Source: Symbiodinium kawagutii
Lineage: Eukaryota > Sar > Dinophyceae > Suessiales > Symbiodiniaceae
DNA: 64,000 bases
Assembly (NCBI GenBank): GCA_009767595.1
Contig: VSDK01026008.1
Span: forward strand, 574,339-638,338
Direction: 5' to 3'
Below are positions 12,070 through 23,427 of the stretch, piece by piece (position 1 is the stretch's first letter; each line of letters starts with the position of its first letter). Made by a program: the position numbers and the translations under genes. The notes below the pieces were generated by a model. It saw only the letters and a list, made by a program, of their open reading frames with translations. It made no database searches and was not told the DNA's origin.

Positions 12070-13057
12070 TGAGGTGCAGCTCGGTTGCCGATTTGGCCAG
12101 CTCTTACAACCATGGTGAATGTCACCAGCGAATTGCGCAGTGGGGATGCACATCCAAGTACCCAGAGCGTTGATCATAGAGAGTAACAATCAACAAGTTC
12201 GTTGGTTGATGACTTCTGCTGTAGCTGTCAGAACCTGGTTGATGACCATTAAGCTAAAAACTTGGAATTTCTGCTTGATGACTGTGACAATACTAATAGC
12301 TGCTGTGCGACGGTTAGCCATTAAACAATAGCCCAAGCAATGTGGCACAGCTTTTGATACTTTTGAGCAGCAGCATGCAGCAGCTGCATCTTCGTCATAG
12401 ACCAACTTACCTAACTAGGAGGCGTCGTCCAGTAGGCATGTTGCATGCAAGATGAAAAATCACGATTGATACAAAATGTAAGGTGCAATGGCTCAAAGTG
12501 TTAATGCAATGAGCGACGAATAGTCAAATCCTGTTGCATGGGCTATTATATTAGTATGGAGCATGAAATCTCAAAATGGCAAAATTCCAATCCCAAAATT
12601 GGCAATTCTTCGGAAACAGCCGGCAAACATACATGCACATATACAGGTGCACCACTAAAAAAAGTACATCTGTTCAATCCATCTTATCCAAAGTATGAAA
12701 CAAGGTGGCAAGAAATCTCCCATGTGAGCTTTGAAAACAGCACAAATGGTTCTTGAATGTTACTTGGATCATGGGAGTGCTTCAATATTGACAGTATTCA
12801 CTGGACAGCTGGATGATTAGCCTCCCTCCTTCCCGGCGAACAAAAGCAAAAAACAGCTGTGCTAGTCTAAGCCAAGTGAATGAAATATAGCCCAGAACTC
12901 TCATCTCAAGTTTCCCCGTTTTCGTGTACCACTGGGAAAAACAAGTGGCATCCAGACTGTTGTGCCAATCAAAAATGTCAAGTCACCATGAACCCGCTAA
13001 ATGACCATCGGTGAAGCGCTGATAAACCATCATTTAACGGCTACAACGATCCTCAAC

Positions 13058-13142
13058 TGCTTGGTGGTTTCAACCCCTATGAAAAAAAACAATTGTTAAT
13101 AACTACTAGGGAAAATAAAAAATGTTTGAAACCAGCAACCAG
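13058..13142. repeat. MITE-like element, family F2
   Basis: It begins CTGCTTGGTGGTTTCAACC and ends GTTTGAAACCAGCAACCAG, giving terminal inverted repeats of about 18 bp. The interior TTAATAACTACTAGGGAAA is shared with the other members. Confidence 0.8.
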
Positions 13143-13277
13143 TTAACCATTCTTGAGCCAGCATATCGCAACCACTCCAGGCTCGCCACACCGGCCACCA
13201 AGAAACCCTGGTGTGGATGGTGTCGGCCTCGGAGCAATGATCAGGTCGGTGGAAGTCCTACATTGACTCTTGGCAGC

Positions 13278-13395
13278 TACAAGGTGAGCCCCCAACCACT
13301 TTTAAGTTGGTTTGTAACTAGCTTCACTTGGGTTAACTACTAGCTATAGGGGTTATAACCCAACTTGTTAATAACGACTGGGGGCCCACCTTGTA
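13278..13395. repeat. MITE-like element, family F1
   Basis: It begins TACAAGGTGAGCCCCC and ends GGGGGCCCACCTTGTA. The interior GGTTAACTACTAGCTATA and GGTTATAACCCAACTTG match F1. Confidence 0.82.
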
Positions 13396-13881
13396 GAACT
13401 GAATAAAGTTCATATGGATCATATGGTTGGGTATCTCAAGAAATTCTGTTGAAATATGTTCAAGAAATACTTAATCACATAGGAGGAATGTTGTTGAAAT
13501 CAGTAGTTGGTGTTAAAATATGTGTGGCTTCTCAAGTAGTGGGGGTACCCCCCAAATCATCCTTTATAGTGATCTCTCTCATTAATTTTAAACCAACGAT
13601 TCTTGATTCTAGGAAACACCCTGTATGGCTAGGTATTCTGTTTTACTAATGTTGGCTCACAACAGTAAAATCATATAAAGTCCCTACATAAACTCAAAGG
13701 TAGATGGACCATTGTGTGTAATTGCTTACTATTCGCGGATAGTTCCCCCACGTAGCTCAAAATTCATGATTGGGTATATGCATGCGTTCAATTCTGATCC
13801 AAACAAATAGGTGCAGTATCCTGTGATACCTATTGAATATTGTGATCCAACATGTTTTGCCAAGGAACAACGGACAATCAC

Positions 13882-14040
13882 AGCCAGTCACACCCAGTCT
13901 GCTTGAGCAGGTTCTCACCAGGTTGGTTCATGGGAGAATTGGCAGGAAAACCTTGTTTTAACATTTTTTGACCATCAATGATGAGGGTTTCTAAAGTCGA
14001 TTTTCCATCGACCATTCTTGGGAGGTTCCTGCAACTGGTG
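13882..14040 (-). CDS. Possible exon, unknown product
   Basis: A minus-strand frame reads RNLPRMVDGKSTLETLII, then DGQKMLKQGFPANSP and ENLLKQTGCDWL. A GTTGCAG|G acceptor-like site precedes RNLP. There is no recognised domain and confidence is low. Confidence 0.33.
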
Positions 14041-14189
14041 ACGGAAATCCAGGTAATTATATAAAAAAACATACTGCTGATTGTGGAATGGCTGGCCATT
14101 CACGAAACATTCCTCCGCTTCTTATGCTTGAAACAGCTGCTCATTGCCATAAATTAGCCAACGAATTCGCAGGAAGTCACCATTCATTC

Positions 14190-14396
14190 TAGTGAGCGCA
14201 GTCGAACGTTTTGATCAGCGTTGTTCACACAAGTAGCTTTGAACATCTTTGAACCGTGAGCCGTAAACAGTGTCTCCCTGCCACAAGCTTCCACCTCGCC
14301 GTTCACATCCAGCCATGGGAATCCTCCACCCAACAGCACTGCTATGCTGCACAGGATCGACTTAGTGCTCTGAGACGACTTGTTCCTTGGCTTTAA
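14190..14396 (-). CDS. Possible exon, unknown product
   Basis: The minus-strand frame reads STKSILCSIAVLLGGGF, PWLDVNGEVEACGRETLF and TAHGSKMFKATCVNNAD. Codons look like those of the better-supported exons. It follows, in minus-strand order, the exon at 14.95-14.81 kb and could belong to the same gene. No family is recognised. Confidence 0.42.
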
Positions 14397-14811
14397 CGGC
14401 GGCCTGGCTACTGTGGTTGTGGAGGTGGTCATGGTTGGTGCTGCTGGCACTTATGACTGACCAACTTCTCTTGTTTTGTCTATTCTTCAAGCTGATGGTC
14501 AAACGTTCATGGTTACAATTGTAAGTTACAATCATGTTTAAGTTGTGGTTCATGATGGTCGATGGCCAGTGTGCCTGATGCTGCTTGATAATGGCGAGCT
14601 ACAAACGATGAGTATGGAGTATGGTTCGCCGGTGATTGCTGGTGATGAGATTGGCACTAAAAACAGCAGCCAGTAGAACCGTGATCAACCATGGTAATTG
14701 CATGTTGCGGTAACCACAAAGCAAAGCAACTGTCCCAACTCAGGTTGTTCAGCAAAAAGCATGAATATCTCAGGTTTTTTGAGATATGTAAAAAGGCACA
14801 ACCTGATCAGA

Positions 14812-14990
14812 CCACCCTGGCCATGCGGGATCTGGTCTTCTTGGAGTCACCCGCAGGCTTGGATGCGATGCGCATGCCATGCGCCAGTGTCTGGAAGATC
14901 TGCCACCAAGCATCGAATACGCCCTTTCGGTTTCGGATGCCATGGCGGGTGCCATATCCCCAAAAAGACGTTGGCAATCGAGTTGGCAAC
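14812..14990 (-). CDS. Probable exon, unknown product
   Basis: The minus-strand frame reads GIRNRKGVFDAWWQIFQ, TLAHGMRIASKPAGDS and KKTRSRMARV, then a GTGGTC donor-like site. Third codon positions are mostly G or C, unlike the other two frames. The basic tail and Trp-rich helix suggest a structured protein, but no family is recognised. Confidence 0.48.
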
Positions 14991-15138
14991 AAAAAGTTCT
15001 CTGCCCTACGCAGTAGGCCAACAGTTTTGAGCATAAACAGCTACAGGCAGCAGTACTTCGTAGTGCAATTCCCAATGCAACCAACGACATGGAGCCAGAA
15101 TGCCACTTGTAGCTACGCTATCCCCCTCATCTTTGCAG

Positions 15139-15165
15139 GATCGTCCTCCTCCTCCTCCTCCTCCC

Positions 15166-15222
<57 letters not shown>
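15139..15222 (+). repeat. (TCC)n then (ATC)n microsatellite
   Basis: About seven TCC units pass into a run of roughly twenty ATC units. It creates a poly-Ser open frame that is not evidence of a gene. Confidence 0.92.
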
Positions 15223-15279
15223 TGATCATCACGTTGCGGGTTTTCCAGCATCAAGCCATTGGCATAAAAATGAATAAAT

Positions 15280-17190
15280 AAATAAATGAATAAAATATAT
15301 ATATATCATTTACAGAGATGCAATGTCAACCTTGCTGCGAACCTGGGCTCCAGTATTCGGTGAACATGAACCACCATGGTTGATCCGTAGCAATGAATGG
15401 TGTACGCGCGGCCCAAGGTCGCCGGCCGCTGATCAATCTGCCAGTGATGCTGGTGAAGCAAGTGGTTGATCAGCAGTATTGCAATGGTTGCTAATCAGCT
15501 TGAGTTCTTCTCAAATTGGTCAAGTGAGAAAACAAAATTAACATAAATAACCTCACTGCATTGCAATGGTTGGATCGTTGGGAGTTGATGATTACTTGTT
15601 TCCTATGATCCAAAATGATGTGCTTTAACCTCATGGTAAACATCCTGGAAAACTAGAAACTATCCTTGGTTTGCGGATAAATCCGTCTAAATATCCATAG
15701 CAGTATAGATGGTGAATTTGTAGCTTCTTGCTTCTTGCTGGGGATTCTCCACAGAAGAAGCTCCAATACGTGCGAAACACGCCGCCTGATTCCGATTGCG
15801 GTAAAGCCAGGGCAAGTCATAGCGCCTTGGTTGCTCCTGTCGGACGTGGAAGCACGGAATGAGGCAATGATGGATTTGTTCTCGATCCCTTTGCAAGACT
15901 TCAACAGTAATCATGGAAACCTCATCATTCACCCTACTGTTGCCTATTAACCTTAGCATTCACCATAGAAAAACATGTTAATGATCATGGTTAAGGAGAA
16001 TGGATAATGATAGGTCGATTCACGATGGTTGATGAACCAGGTTCCTGGTTGCCATTGGCCCCAAAACCATTGTTTCTATGGGTTATTAAGCAATTGCTAT
16101 TTTTACAGAGTAGGAAGCAAAGCCCCCCTACGAATAACAAACAATATCTAACAGCAACTGTTCATACCTAATAGAAACAAAGGTAATAGGGAATATCTAT
16201 CTTGGCACTTGATGCATTTAATAATTCTTACTTGGGTGGATTTTTAATACGTTTTGCTTGGATGCAGAACTTGTCGGATCTCATGCTCAATCCACAACAC
16301 ATGCACTGAGCGGCGGAAGCAGCCAACCAAAAAGCCTGAGAAATGACTTAAGAAAGCAAAGCCACTATTGCAGCTTGCTGTCATTGCAATTGAAAATGTT
16401 GATCATATCTATACCAAAGAAAAACATGTTGTTCACAGTTGATCCCTTGCTAAAACTGGAGTGGCTTCAGTGGGTACAGTATGTGGGCGTTTCAAGCCTT
16501 AGGGGATGCCCCAAATCATCCTTGATATCAACCATACGTAGTAATAAACCATCCATAGCTTTGGGGTCTCCTTTCTTTCAATTAAAATCTCCCAAAACAG
16601 AAAAAAAACGACATTAGCGGCTGTAAGCCACCCAGCAAATCAAAAACAGCTGGCACACTGTCTGCCGGCAGTTGTCCCAGATTTCCCCTGCTATTCAGCT
16701 TGAATTAAACATTATCCAAAAGTAAGAGCGACTTATCCACTGCTCACCAGCATCAATCATGATTTCACCTTTTTCAACCAGCATTGATGGCGATTTAAGC
16801 ATTCTTAGCATGCGGCATTCCTTTTAGGATCAAATCATCAACCTCGGAGTTGCCCAGCATCACATTGATGAGTCCAAACCCATGTGACCACCGCTGCTTT
16901 GCCAATATAGCTGCAGCTCTGTCACTAAGCAAGGCAAGGACTATGATAAATCCGAAGCTACAAACTGTTGAAGCATAAGTCTCCAACACCAATCTTAGCC
17001 TTAGTCAGTATGCTATCAAATCCATCAGCACCAGTTGCCGTTGTCGCGCCTCATAGTAGCGGGACCAAAAGCCCTGGTACTGAGGAAATTCCTGGGACGC
17101 ACTATACACCTGGGAGTGCAGCGTCAGCACCCCCAGGGATCGCGAGTTGGAAGGGTGAACAGCGGTAGCAGTTGAGTGATTACCTGATTT
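15280..17190. other. No gene recognised
   Basis: The stretch is AT-rich, with an (AT)n run at 15293-15306. A weak F3-like motif (GGGGATGCCCCAAATCATCC) lies near 16502. No exon with consistent splice signals was found. Confidence 0.4.
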
Positions 17191-17463
17191 ATGGCTACCC
17201 AGGATGAAGCTAAACCCTAGGTTTATTAATTGGGGGTATCCCCTAAAAGCCTAGGTTTTCCATTAAAATGGGAACCCCCCCTAGTTAATCAACCAGGGGT
17301 TTATTAATCCTGGGTAGCCATTACCATATAATGGTTATACCCAGGATGAAGCTAAACCCTAGGTTTATTAATTGGGGGTATCCCCTAAAAGCCTAGGTTT
17401 TCCATTAAAATGGGAACCCCCCCTAGTTAATCAACCAGGGGTTTATTAATCCTGGGTAGCCAT
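17191..17463. mobile_element. Two identical 121-bp palindromic elements in tandem
   Basis: Copy 1 is 17196-17316 and copy 2 is 17338-17458, a period of 142 bp. By eye they are identical. Each begins TACCCAGGAT and ends ATCCTGGGTA. The outer pair extends to ATGGCTACCCAGGAT and its complement. The 21-bp linker is itself palindromic (CCATTACCATATAATGG). The interior (AATAAACCCC next to TTGATTAACTAGGGGG on the complement) matches the tips of the larger elements at 23.4 and 28.6 kb. It has no coding capacity. Confidence 0.88.
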
Positions 17464-18979
17464 TACCATGCATGGTGTTTGACAAGGCTAATTCATGGGA
17501 GACACATATGTTCATAGAGTGTGTTGTAGAAGGTAATCAATGCTACCATTTGGTGAACGGGCACTCCCGGAGTAGCTCCATATCGCTCGCCCGTTGCCGG
17601 GCGAAAATGGGATGGCTCTCCCAGGCACCCGAAAAATGATAGTAGCTGGTAATTCACCTCTGGGTCAATGGACAACCAAGGGGTCGCATCGCCATCAGGA
17701 CGATGTTTGGACTAAGCGTTGACCAACATCAGCCAGCCGTTGTCAATCAAATTTCCTGCGCCATGTAGCACATTGACCTCCAGTTTCCCGTCCGCACATA
17801 CCAGCAACCATCAGCAACCCAATGTGCAGAAACAATCACCAAGCACTGGCCACAGTAACCGCCCAAAGAATCATCCATCAACCATAACCATGCTTTCTTA
17901 ATCTTGAAATTGTTGGGATGTCTTCTGGCACCCCTGATCATCAACCATCATCAACCATTGGTATCAACCTCACATGGCCCCCCATCATCCAAGGCGCCAG
18001 TAGCGGAGGGTTCGCATGGGCTCCCCCTGAGGCGGCACGTTCCTTGCAAAAGACCGAGAAGGGCCGATCCACACGTTCACGGGGATAGGCTAAACCTAGG
18101 GCTGCTCGGGGGATGAGTCATGGGACGATGATGGGCAGTGGAAGGGGGTGGACATGACCTCTTGGACGCGGCTGCAGCGCAGCTTGTGAATCGAGCCACA
18201 GTTGATACACAGGCAGCCACGGTTGAATAATAGCCCTGGCAGCATGGGATTGTAAACCCCGTGGCCCAGTTCTGAGCCCTCCCTTGCGACATCCTTGTCG
18301 CAATGTTGCGACAGGCTGCCATGATGTTCTTTGATTTCCATAGCTGCACCCCAACCATCCCTTTTGAAGGTCGTGTGTAACCTGAAAAGATTGAAGGTAT
18401 CCGCTGTGTCGATGCAAATCTTGAACATGTGAAATGCCATGAACTACAAACACCGTGTGATTGAAGCCGGAATTACCATGGCATGCATTGGTGATAGTGA
18501 ACAGCTTTGAAGGTTGGAAACTGCTAAGAGGAACTGGAACCTTCGAACCTCGGCTTTGGTGTCCCTTTTCTTTCCCCAAGAATCAAAACCTGGGACCCAG
18601 CGAAAACAATCGAATTAACGTGATGTAGCTGCATGCGCAAAGGGCTGGGAAGTGGAGATTGAGCCTGTCGATAAAGATTGATATGTCATCTTAAACCATC
18701 ATCTAGGGTAAAACTATGTAAATAAAACTAGTGGAGCCTTAATGTATCCGATCTACATGGATTTACCATCGCCCCAACTCCCAAACAAACACGTTCATGT
18801 CAAAACCCAATTGCAATGGTTGGTATATGGAACCCTTCTGGACTTCCGCCTTCATCCACGTAAGAAACATGATCTGGTTGCCATCTCGTCAATCAACTGG
18901 TGGCGTTGTTGCCCTAAAAAGGTGAGCCACGAGTCACAGCCCATCCATGCCATGGCTATGTTGGATCCCAGCCGCACGC

Positions 18980-19165
18980 TTGCACGAAACGTGTGCCGTC
19001 ATGAACGCTGCACCAACCGTAGTGCGTATGACCAAACACATGGAGGTCCTCAGTGCGTCGCGGGCGGTGAACTTCATCCCGTGACAAGCGGAAAGCTTCA
19101 TGCAGCAGCTGGATGATGGTGTCAACCGCCATCAAGAATACGAACCAACCAACAATTGCTTCCAA
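18980..19165 (-). CDS. Calcineurin-like metallophosphoesterase, GHTH exon
   Basis: After an ATCAG acceptor the minus-strand frame reads LEAIVGWFVFLMAVDTII and then DLHVFGHTHYGWCSVHDG and TRFVQ. The exon ends at a GCGTGC donor. HVFGHTHYGW is the last metal-binding motif (GHxH) of calcineurin-like phosphoesterases, and DGTRFVQ is the usual strand after it. These enzymes hydrolyse phosphoesters using two metal ions. The exon is exactly 62 codons and phase 0. Only one other exon in the window (61.33 kb, SHF motif) fits the same family. The GC donor is typical of dinoflagellate introns. Substrate unknown. Confidence 0.75.
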
Positions 19166-19215
19166 CTGATTCCCCCTTGGTTCCCCCTTGGTTCTCCCCC
19201 CTTGGATCCCCTTGG
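19165..19215 (+). repeat. Short tandem TTCCCCCTTGG-type repeats
   Basis: About five 10-12 bp units of the form TTCCCCCTTGG follow one another. They lie directly upstream, on the minus strand, of the GHTH exon and include part of its polypyrimidine-like context. Confidence 0.75.
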
Positions 19216-19450
19216 TTCCCCATCCCGGGCCAGCCATGGTAGATCCAGCAGTTTGGTCCGAGGGTGAGCAACTGCTGGTGTCTATGTTGGCATCTCAATG
19301 GCGCCGCCTTAGCACGATCTTTTCTGCGAGCTCGCCTCAGTCTGCGAAGTCCAAAATGGGCAGCGCCATGGACGGTCCCAAGCCGCGAGTGCTCTCTTTG
19401 CACATGGCGATTCACACGGATGGCTCTGACTGCCTACGCGTGAGATCTCT
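19216..19450 (+). CDS. Possible exon, unknown product
   Basis: A plus-strand frame reads MVDPAVWSEGEQLLVSM, LASQWRRLSTIFSASS and GPKPRVLSLHMAIHTDG. It may begin at an ATG at 19226. It is divergent from the metallophosphoesterase exon next to it. No domain is recognised and the minus strand is also partly open. Confidence 0.35.
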
Positions 19451-20384
19451 TCATAACCATCCTGGAGGTTCGGCCACAGCTTAGACGTGCTTTGATCTGG
19501 CCTGCTGAATTGCGTGACTCTTGGTGGCTCTTTGGTACTAAGCCTTCATCATCGTACACAAACTCGATATTTTCCAGTGGATGAAAGGGTGCTAGAAGTC
19601 ATAATGTTTACTGGTTGTCAAACATCCCGAGTGGGAGTCACTACTAGGCTGTGAGCAAATCCTACAATCTTCTCCACCTAACATCATCAAAGCTCAGTAA
19701 GAACTCACACATTGTGGTGCGCTGCAGTCAGGGAAATTCAGTTGAAATCTGGCCCATTCCGGTTTGGCACACCCTCAATGATTCTGGCAGATCACAACAT
19801 CCAAGCATTGAACACCTATGAACACCGGAGGGAAACTATCCTATGGCAACTGCAAGGATGTGAGTCTGGCAACGTCCGTGCCAGCCAGGTCTGTTCCAAC
19901 TTTGTTTGGTTCCTCAGCCTTTTTTGCAAGGATGAAATTCATCAATTTTCCCATAGCAGGGCCAAACATCCATGAAAACCAACCAAACTTATGTTGTGTT
20001 TAACTGTACCCAAGTAAAAATCACAATTGTTGCTGCCAAAATTCCAGCCGCCAAGAACACCAGTGGCACAAGAACTTTGAACAATTTGGCACCAGCCCAT
20101 AGCTACCGAAGACGAAGAAGCTTCACTTCTTTCACTTGGTTGGTTGATGGGAAAATCTACGCTGGAGATCGTCCTTTTAAGCACCAAATAAATTATAAGA
20201 GTTTCCTTTGGTTTCCTATGGTTGTTCTTTGGTTTTTGTATGGTTTCCCATGGTCTTTCCACAGTTTTTGCATGTTCTTCTATGAATGTATATGTATACT
20301 TTTTTCCATCACCATCTGCATGAGTTCAGCTGAGCTAAGGTCACATGATTTCCTGTGGTTTTGGAGCAGCTTTTCCCAGGTCTT

Positions 20385-20515
20385 CCCATCAACCATTCCT
20401 AGGAGGTGCAGCCTCAGGAGCGGCTTCAGCATCCGCGACCGTCATCTGCGCTCCGCCCAGCAGAGTGCTGCGGATCATTTCGGTCTGCCTCGGCCATGCT
20501 GCCCCACTGCAAGGG
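20385..20515 (-). CDS. Possible exon, unknown product
   Basis: The segment is GC-rich. The minus-strand frame reads WPRQTEMIRSTLLGGAQ and MTVADAEAAPEAAPPRN after a TTGCAG acceptor-like site. Two other frames are partly open. No family is recognised. Confidence 0.3.
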
Positions 20516-20523
20516 CGGGGTCT

Positions 20524-20644
20524 TACAAGGTGGGCCCCCAACCACTTATAAGGCATAAGGCGGTTACTGAATAACGCAACTAGGGTTAACTACCAGTCAT
20601 ACGGGTCATAACCCAACTTACAAGTGCTGGGGGCCCACCTTGTA
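20524..20644. repeat. MITE-like element, family F1
   Basis: It starts TACAAGGTGGGCCCCCAACC and ends CTGGGGGCCCACCTTGTA, which are perfect inverted tips of about 15 bp. The interior GTTAACTACCAGTCATA and GTCATAACCCAACTTA are conserved in the family. Confidence 0.88.
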
Positions 20645-20945
20645 GCTCATAGATAAACGCTTCAAGATGTGCAAACATCTGTCAACATGCGTATGGTTAT
20701 GGGTGTGTACCAAGCAATAGGGTAGGTAACCAATGGGCCCCACCAAAAATCATCATTTTACTAGAAAACCATGGGTTTTGGGGGTGCAATTATTTTGGCA
20801 CATGCCCGTCAGCATGTTCAACCATGGGCAACCCTACTTAACCACTATAATCCCTATCAATCCCTTGGTTTTCCCATAGATCCAAGGTCTTAACCGCTGT
20901 AGTCCCCCATAAATCCAAGGTCTTAATCACGTATAAGGGGCCCTA

Positions 20946-21039
20946 TCAATCCCCATGGTTCCAACCGTCTCGAAACCCCGCCCAAGGCATCTCCTCGCCC
21001 AGGTTCGGGTGCATGGGCCCTAGCGCGCGTTCGGCGATC
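20946..21039 (-). CDS. Kinesin-light-chain-type TPR exon
   Basis: After a CCCAG|G acceptor the minus-strand frame reads IAERALGPMHPNLGEEMP. This is the hallmark of kinesin-light-chain-type tetratricopeptide repeats (ALGxxHPxxxE). The frame remains open to a stop at 20946, but the end of the exon is not certain. TPRs of this kind make protein-protein contacts. Similar exons lie at 47.7 and 48.7 kb on the same strand, so this may be a distant exon of one gene or a separate fragment. Confidence 0.65.
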
Positions 21040-21100
21040 CTGGGCCCCGAGGCAACGGATAGCTGAGCGAACATGGAGAATGATTGCGGCCAATGATGGC

Positions 21101-21227
21101 CACAAGGTGGCCCCCCTTAGTTGGCTAAGTTGGCTTATAACTAGGGTAGCTACCAGGCAAATGGTAGATATAACTATAGTTCAAGGGCGAATCTGAATCA
21201 ATTTGTAACCAGGGGGGGCACCTTGTA
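21101..21227. repeat. MITE-like element, family F1 (diverged)
   Basis: It starts CACAAGGTGGCCCCCC and ends AGGGGGGGCACCTTGTA. The interior keeps GGGTAGCTACCAGG but is otherwise more diverged than the other F1 copies. Confidence 0.75.
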
Positions 21228-21239
21228 GCTGGTTGAAGA

Positions 21240-21410
21240 TTGGACAAGGCTTATGGTGGTCAGTAGTGGTCAATGATGGTTAATGTTTAATTGTGATGCT
21301 TAATTCATGGTAAATGATCGTTATGATGATGGTCAATTCGTGCTTAATGATGATGGCTAATGTATGGTTAATGGTTAATGATGATTCATCATGGCTGAGA
21401 AATGGTTGAT
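21240..21410. repeat. Strand-biased degenerate GGTTAATGATGG sequence
   Basis: The plus strand is dominated by TTAATG, TGATGG and GGTCAAT words with no fixed period. Complementary-type words (CATCA, ACCATT) take over from about 21410 to 21790. This is cryptically simple sequence with no gene. Confidence 0.7.
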
Positions 21411-22014
21411 TGTTTCATCAGTAACCATTATCAATCACCAGCAATCAACTGTTACCAAGTATACGCTCATCATTACATTAATATCGTCATCACTAACCAA
21501 GAATCAACCGTCGGTAGGCATCAGCAATCTTTACAATTGACCAACAATCAACCAACCATTGACAAACCATTGTACTCATCGACTCCCCTGATTAATTGCT
21601 TCTGCCCATTGCTGGCACATGATCAACCAGTTCTAGCCATCGTAAACCACCATCTGCGTGCCACCACTTTCACCAAGCCTTGCCCATCGAACAAACCCAT
21701 CAAACATCATCACCCGCAGAAACTCACGCATCGAATGATACAACATGATAAAAAATGATTAAATAAAACCCCATCAAACAACATCATTCACCCACCAAAA
21801 CTCATGAATCTCCATCAACGAGCCATCATTGCCATCTGCGCCACCAAGCTTCACCATCCAACGGTGCTTCCTTCCACCTGCGACCAAGGCACTGCAAGGC
21901 CTTCTTCAGCGCAGTGCCTGCGGCCGCAGGTTGCTCCTGGTGCGCACGGCACAAGCCTCGGCATGGTGGAGCCTCCGGGTGGAGCCCTGTGGATGGGTGG
22001 ATCTGATGGTTCGC

Positions 22015-22105
22015 TGGTGGTGGTTTTGAGGTTTGGGTGGTGGTCAGGTGGTGGTCAGGTGGTGGTCAGGTGGTGGCCAGGAGGTGGTCAGGAGGTGGTT
22101 CATTG
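22015..22105 (+). repeat. 12-bp tandem repeat (GGTGGTCAGGTG)
   Basis: Six to seven units of GGTGGTCAGGTG with small changes form a G-rich strand. It lies directly after a GC-rich, possibly coding stretch (21.83-22.01 kb) whose frame I could not settle. Confidence 0.85.
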
Positions 22106-23086
22106 ATGGTTTTATGATGGTTGATTGAATAGCATTTTTGTAAGAAAAAACATGTACTACCTGAAAGTCCTGCTTGCAAAGAACTTGACCTGGAACACCT
22201 TTGGTGTAGCTGGAAGCATCTTTTTCTCTTCTAATTTGAACAATTCGTCATTTGGGGTGCCTGCTGTGCCTGAAATTCTCCAAACGCGTCTTCGAAACGC
22301 GTTTTCAAAATTAGCATATTCGAGAATTGTCCTTGAAAAGTAAGAATCAAAGGGTCCTTTTTGGAAAGGTGGTTTCGGTGCCCTTGATCTCGGAACGACA
22401 CTCGGAAATCTCAACATGGAGTATCTGCTTCTAAGAGATTCGAAGATTGCATGTTGTCAAGGGTCAGCTCCCAATTGCAAAGATTATCGGGGTGACCTGA
22501 CCCTTAGCTGCTGCAAAGAGTATGGAAGATTAAGGTATGGAACATCTCAGTCAATCACATTTGTATCAATTAGCCCTTTGGATAATAACCTCAAATCTAA
22601 AAAACAAGAGTCAAGTGGATTCAAGTTTATTTCTGATAATTGAGTTTTGGTCGCCCCTGGTGTTTGTAGTCTAGGAAATATGTGACTGATAACTATGCAT
22701 ACGTATCATAATCAACTTTTCATACGAATGTGTTAGTATCACTTACTAGTTGTATCCTACCATATCTATTCAAACCTGAGATCGATGTTTGTGACCCACA
22801 CGTTCTTGGAACAGCAACATTCATTGAATTTATTTGCGCGTCACAAAAAAGGTGTCCACAAAACCACCGTTGGTCCAAGCATCGTGGCAATGCAACCGAA
22901 CCAACATGAATGAAAATTTGAACTTCAGTCCTTGCCTTCCCATCCTCGATGTCATCAGGAATGGATTCTGTTAAGAATCGTCATCGCCATTCTCCTCACC
23001 CTTCGCATACTTATCTGGTTGATTTGATCAAGTGCGAGAAATATTAGCCAGCCAAGCATGTGTCAATAACTGCTAGGGAAAACAGT

Positions 23087-23206
23087 ATGTGGCTGTGGGT
23101 CAAAACCCTGTACCCCTTGTTCCCCTATCATTTACCATTGTTTTCCTTATCATTGGTTGGTCATTTTCCCCCATTATTGGTTGGTTAATATTGACCCATG
23201 GCCATG
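23087..23206. repeat. MITE-like element, family F4 (GGCTGTGGGTCAA ends)
   Basis: It starts ATGTGGCTGTGGGTCAAAAC and ends TTGACCCATGGCCAT, so the tips are inverted repeats of about 15 bp. Inside is CCCTGTACCCCTTGTTCCCC, repeated in the second copy at 57651. Confidence 0.8.
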
Positions 23207-23427
23207 TTTGAAACCACTAGCCCGGGAACGGCTTCACCCTGCAGAGCTGTTGGACACTGGCCCTCCTTGCAGCTGCGAGCAACCCAAATTGTAGAGCGCC
23301 AGTGCCTGGACTGCTGTGTCATCCACATGCGGCCAGGGTAGATCCATAACTTGGATCTCAAGCATGGAACAAGCTGAACATAAGTATGTCATAGGGTTAA
23401 AATGTATAAGACTACACTAATGCATAG

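Noticed and set aside
14990-15281. Poly-Ser protein
   Set aside because: The Ser run is the TCC/ATC microsatellite; there is no conserved sequence on either side.
17191-17463. CRISPR-like or telomere-like repeats (TAAACCCTAG)
   Set aside because: Only two units, each with terminal inverted repeats and no spacer array; the TAAACCCTAG is part of the palindromic element.
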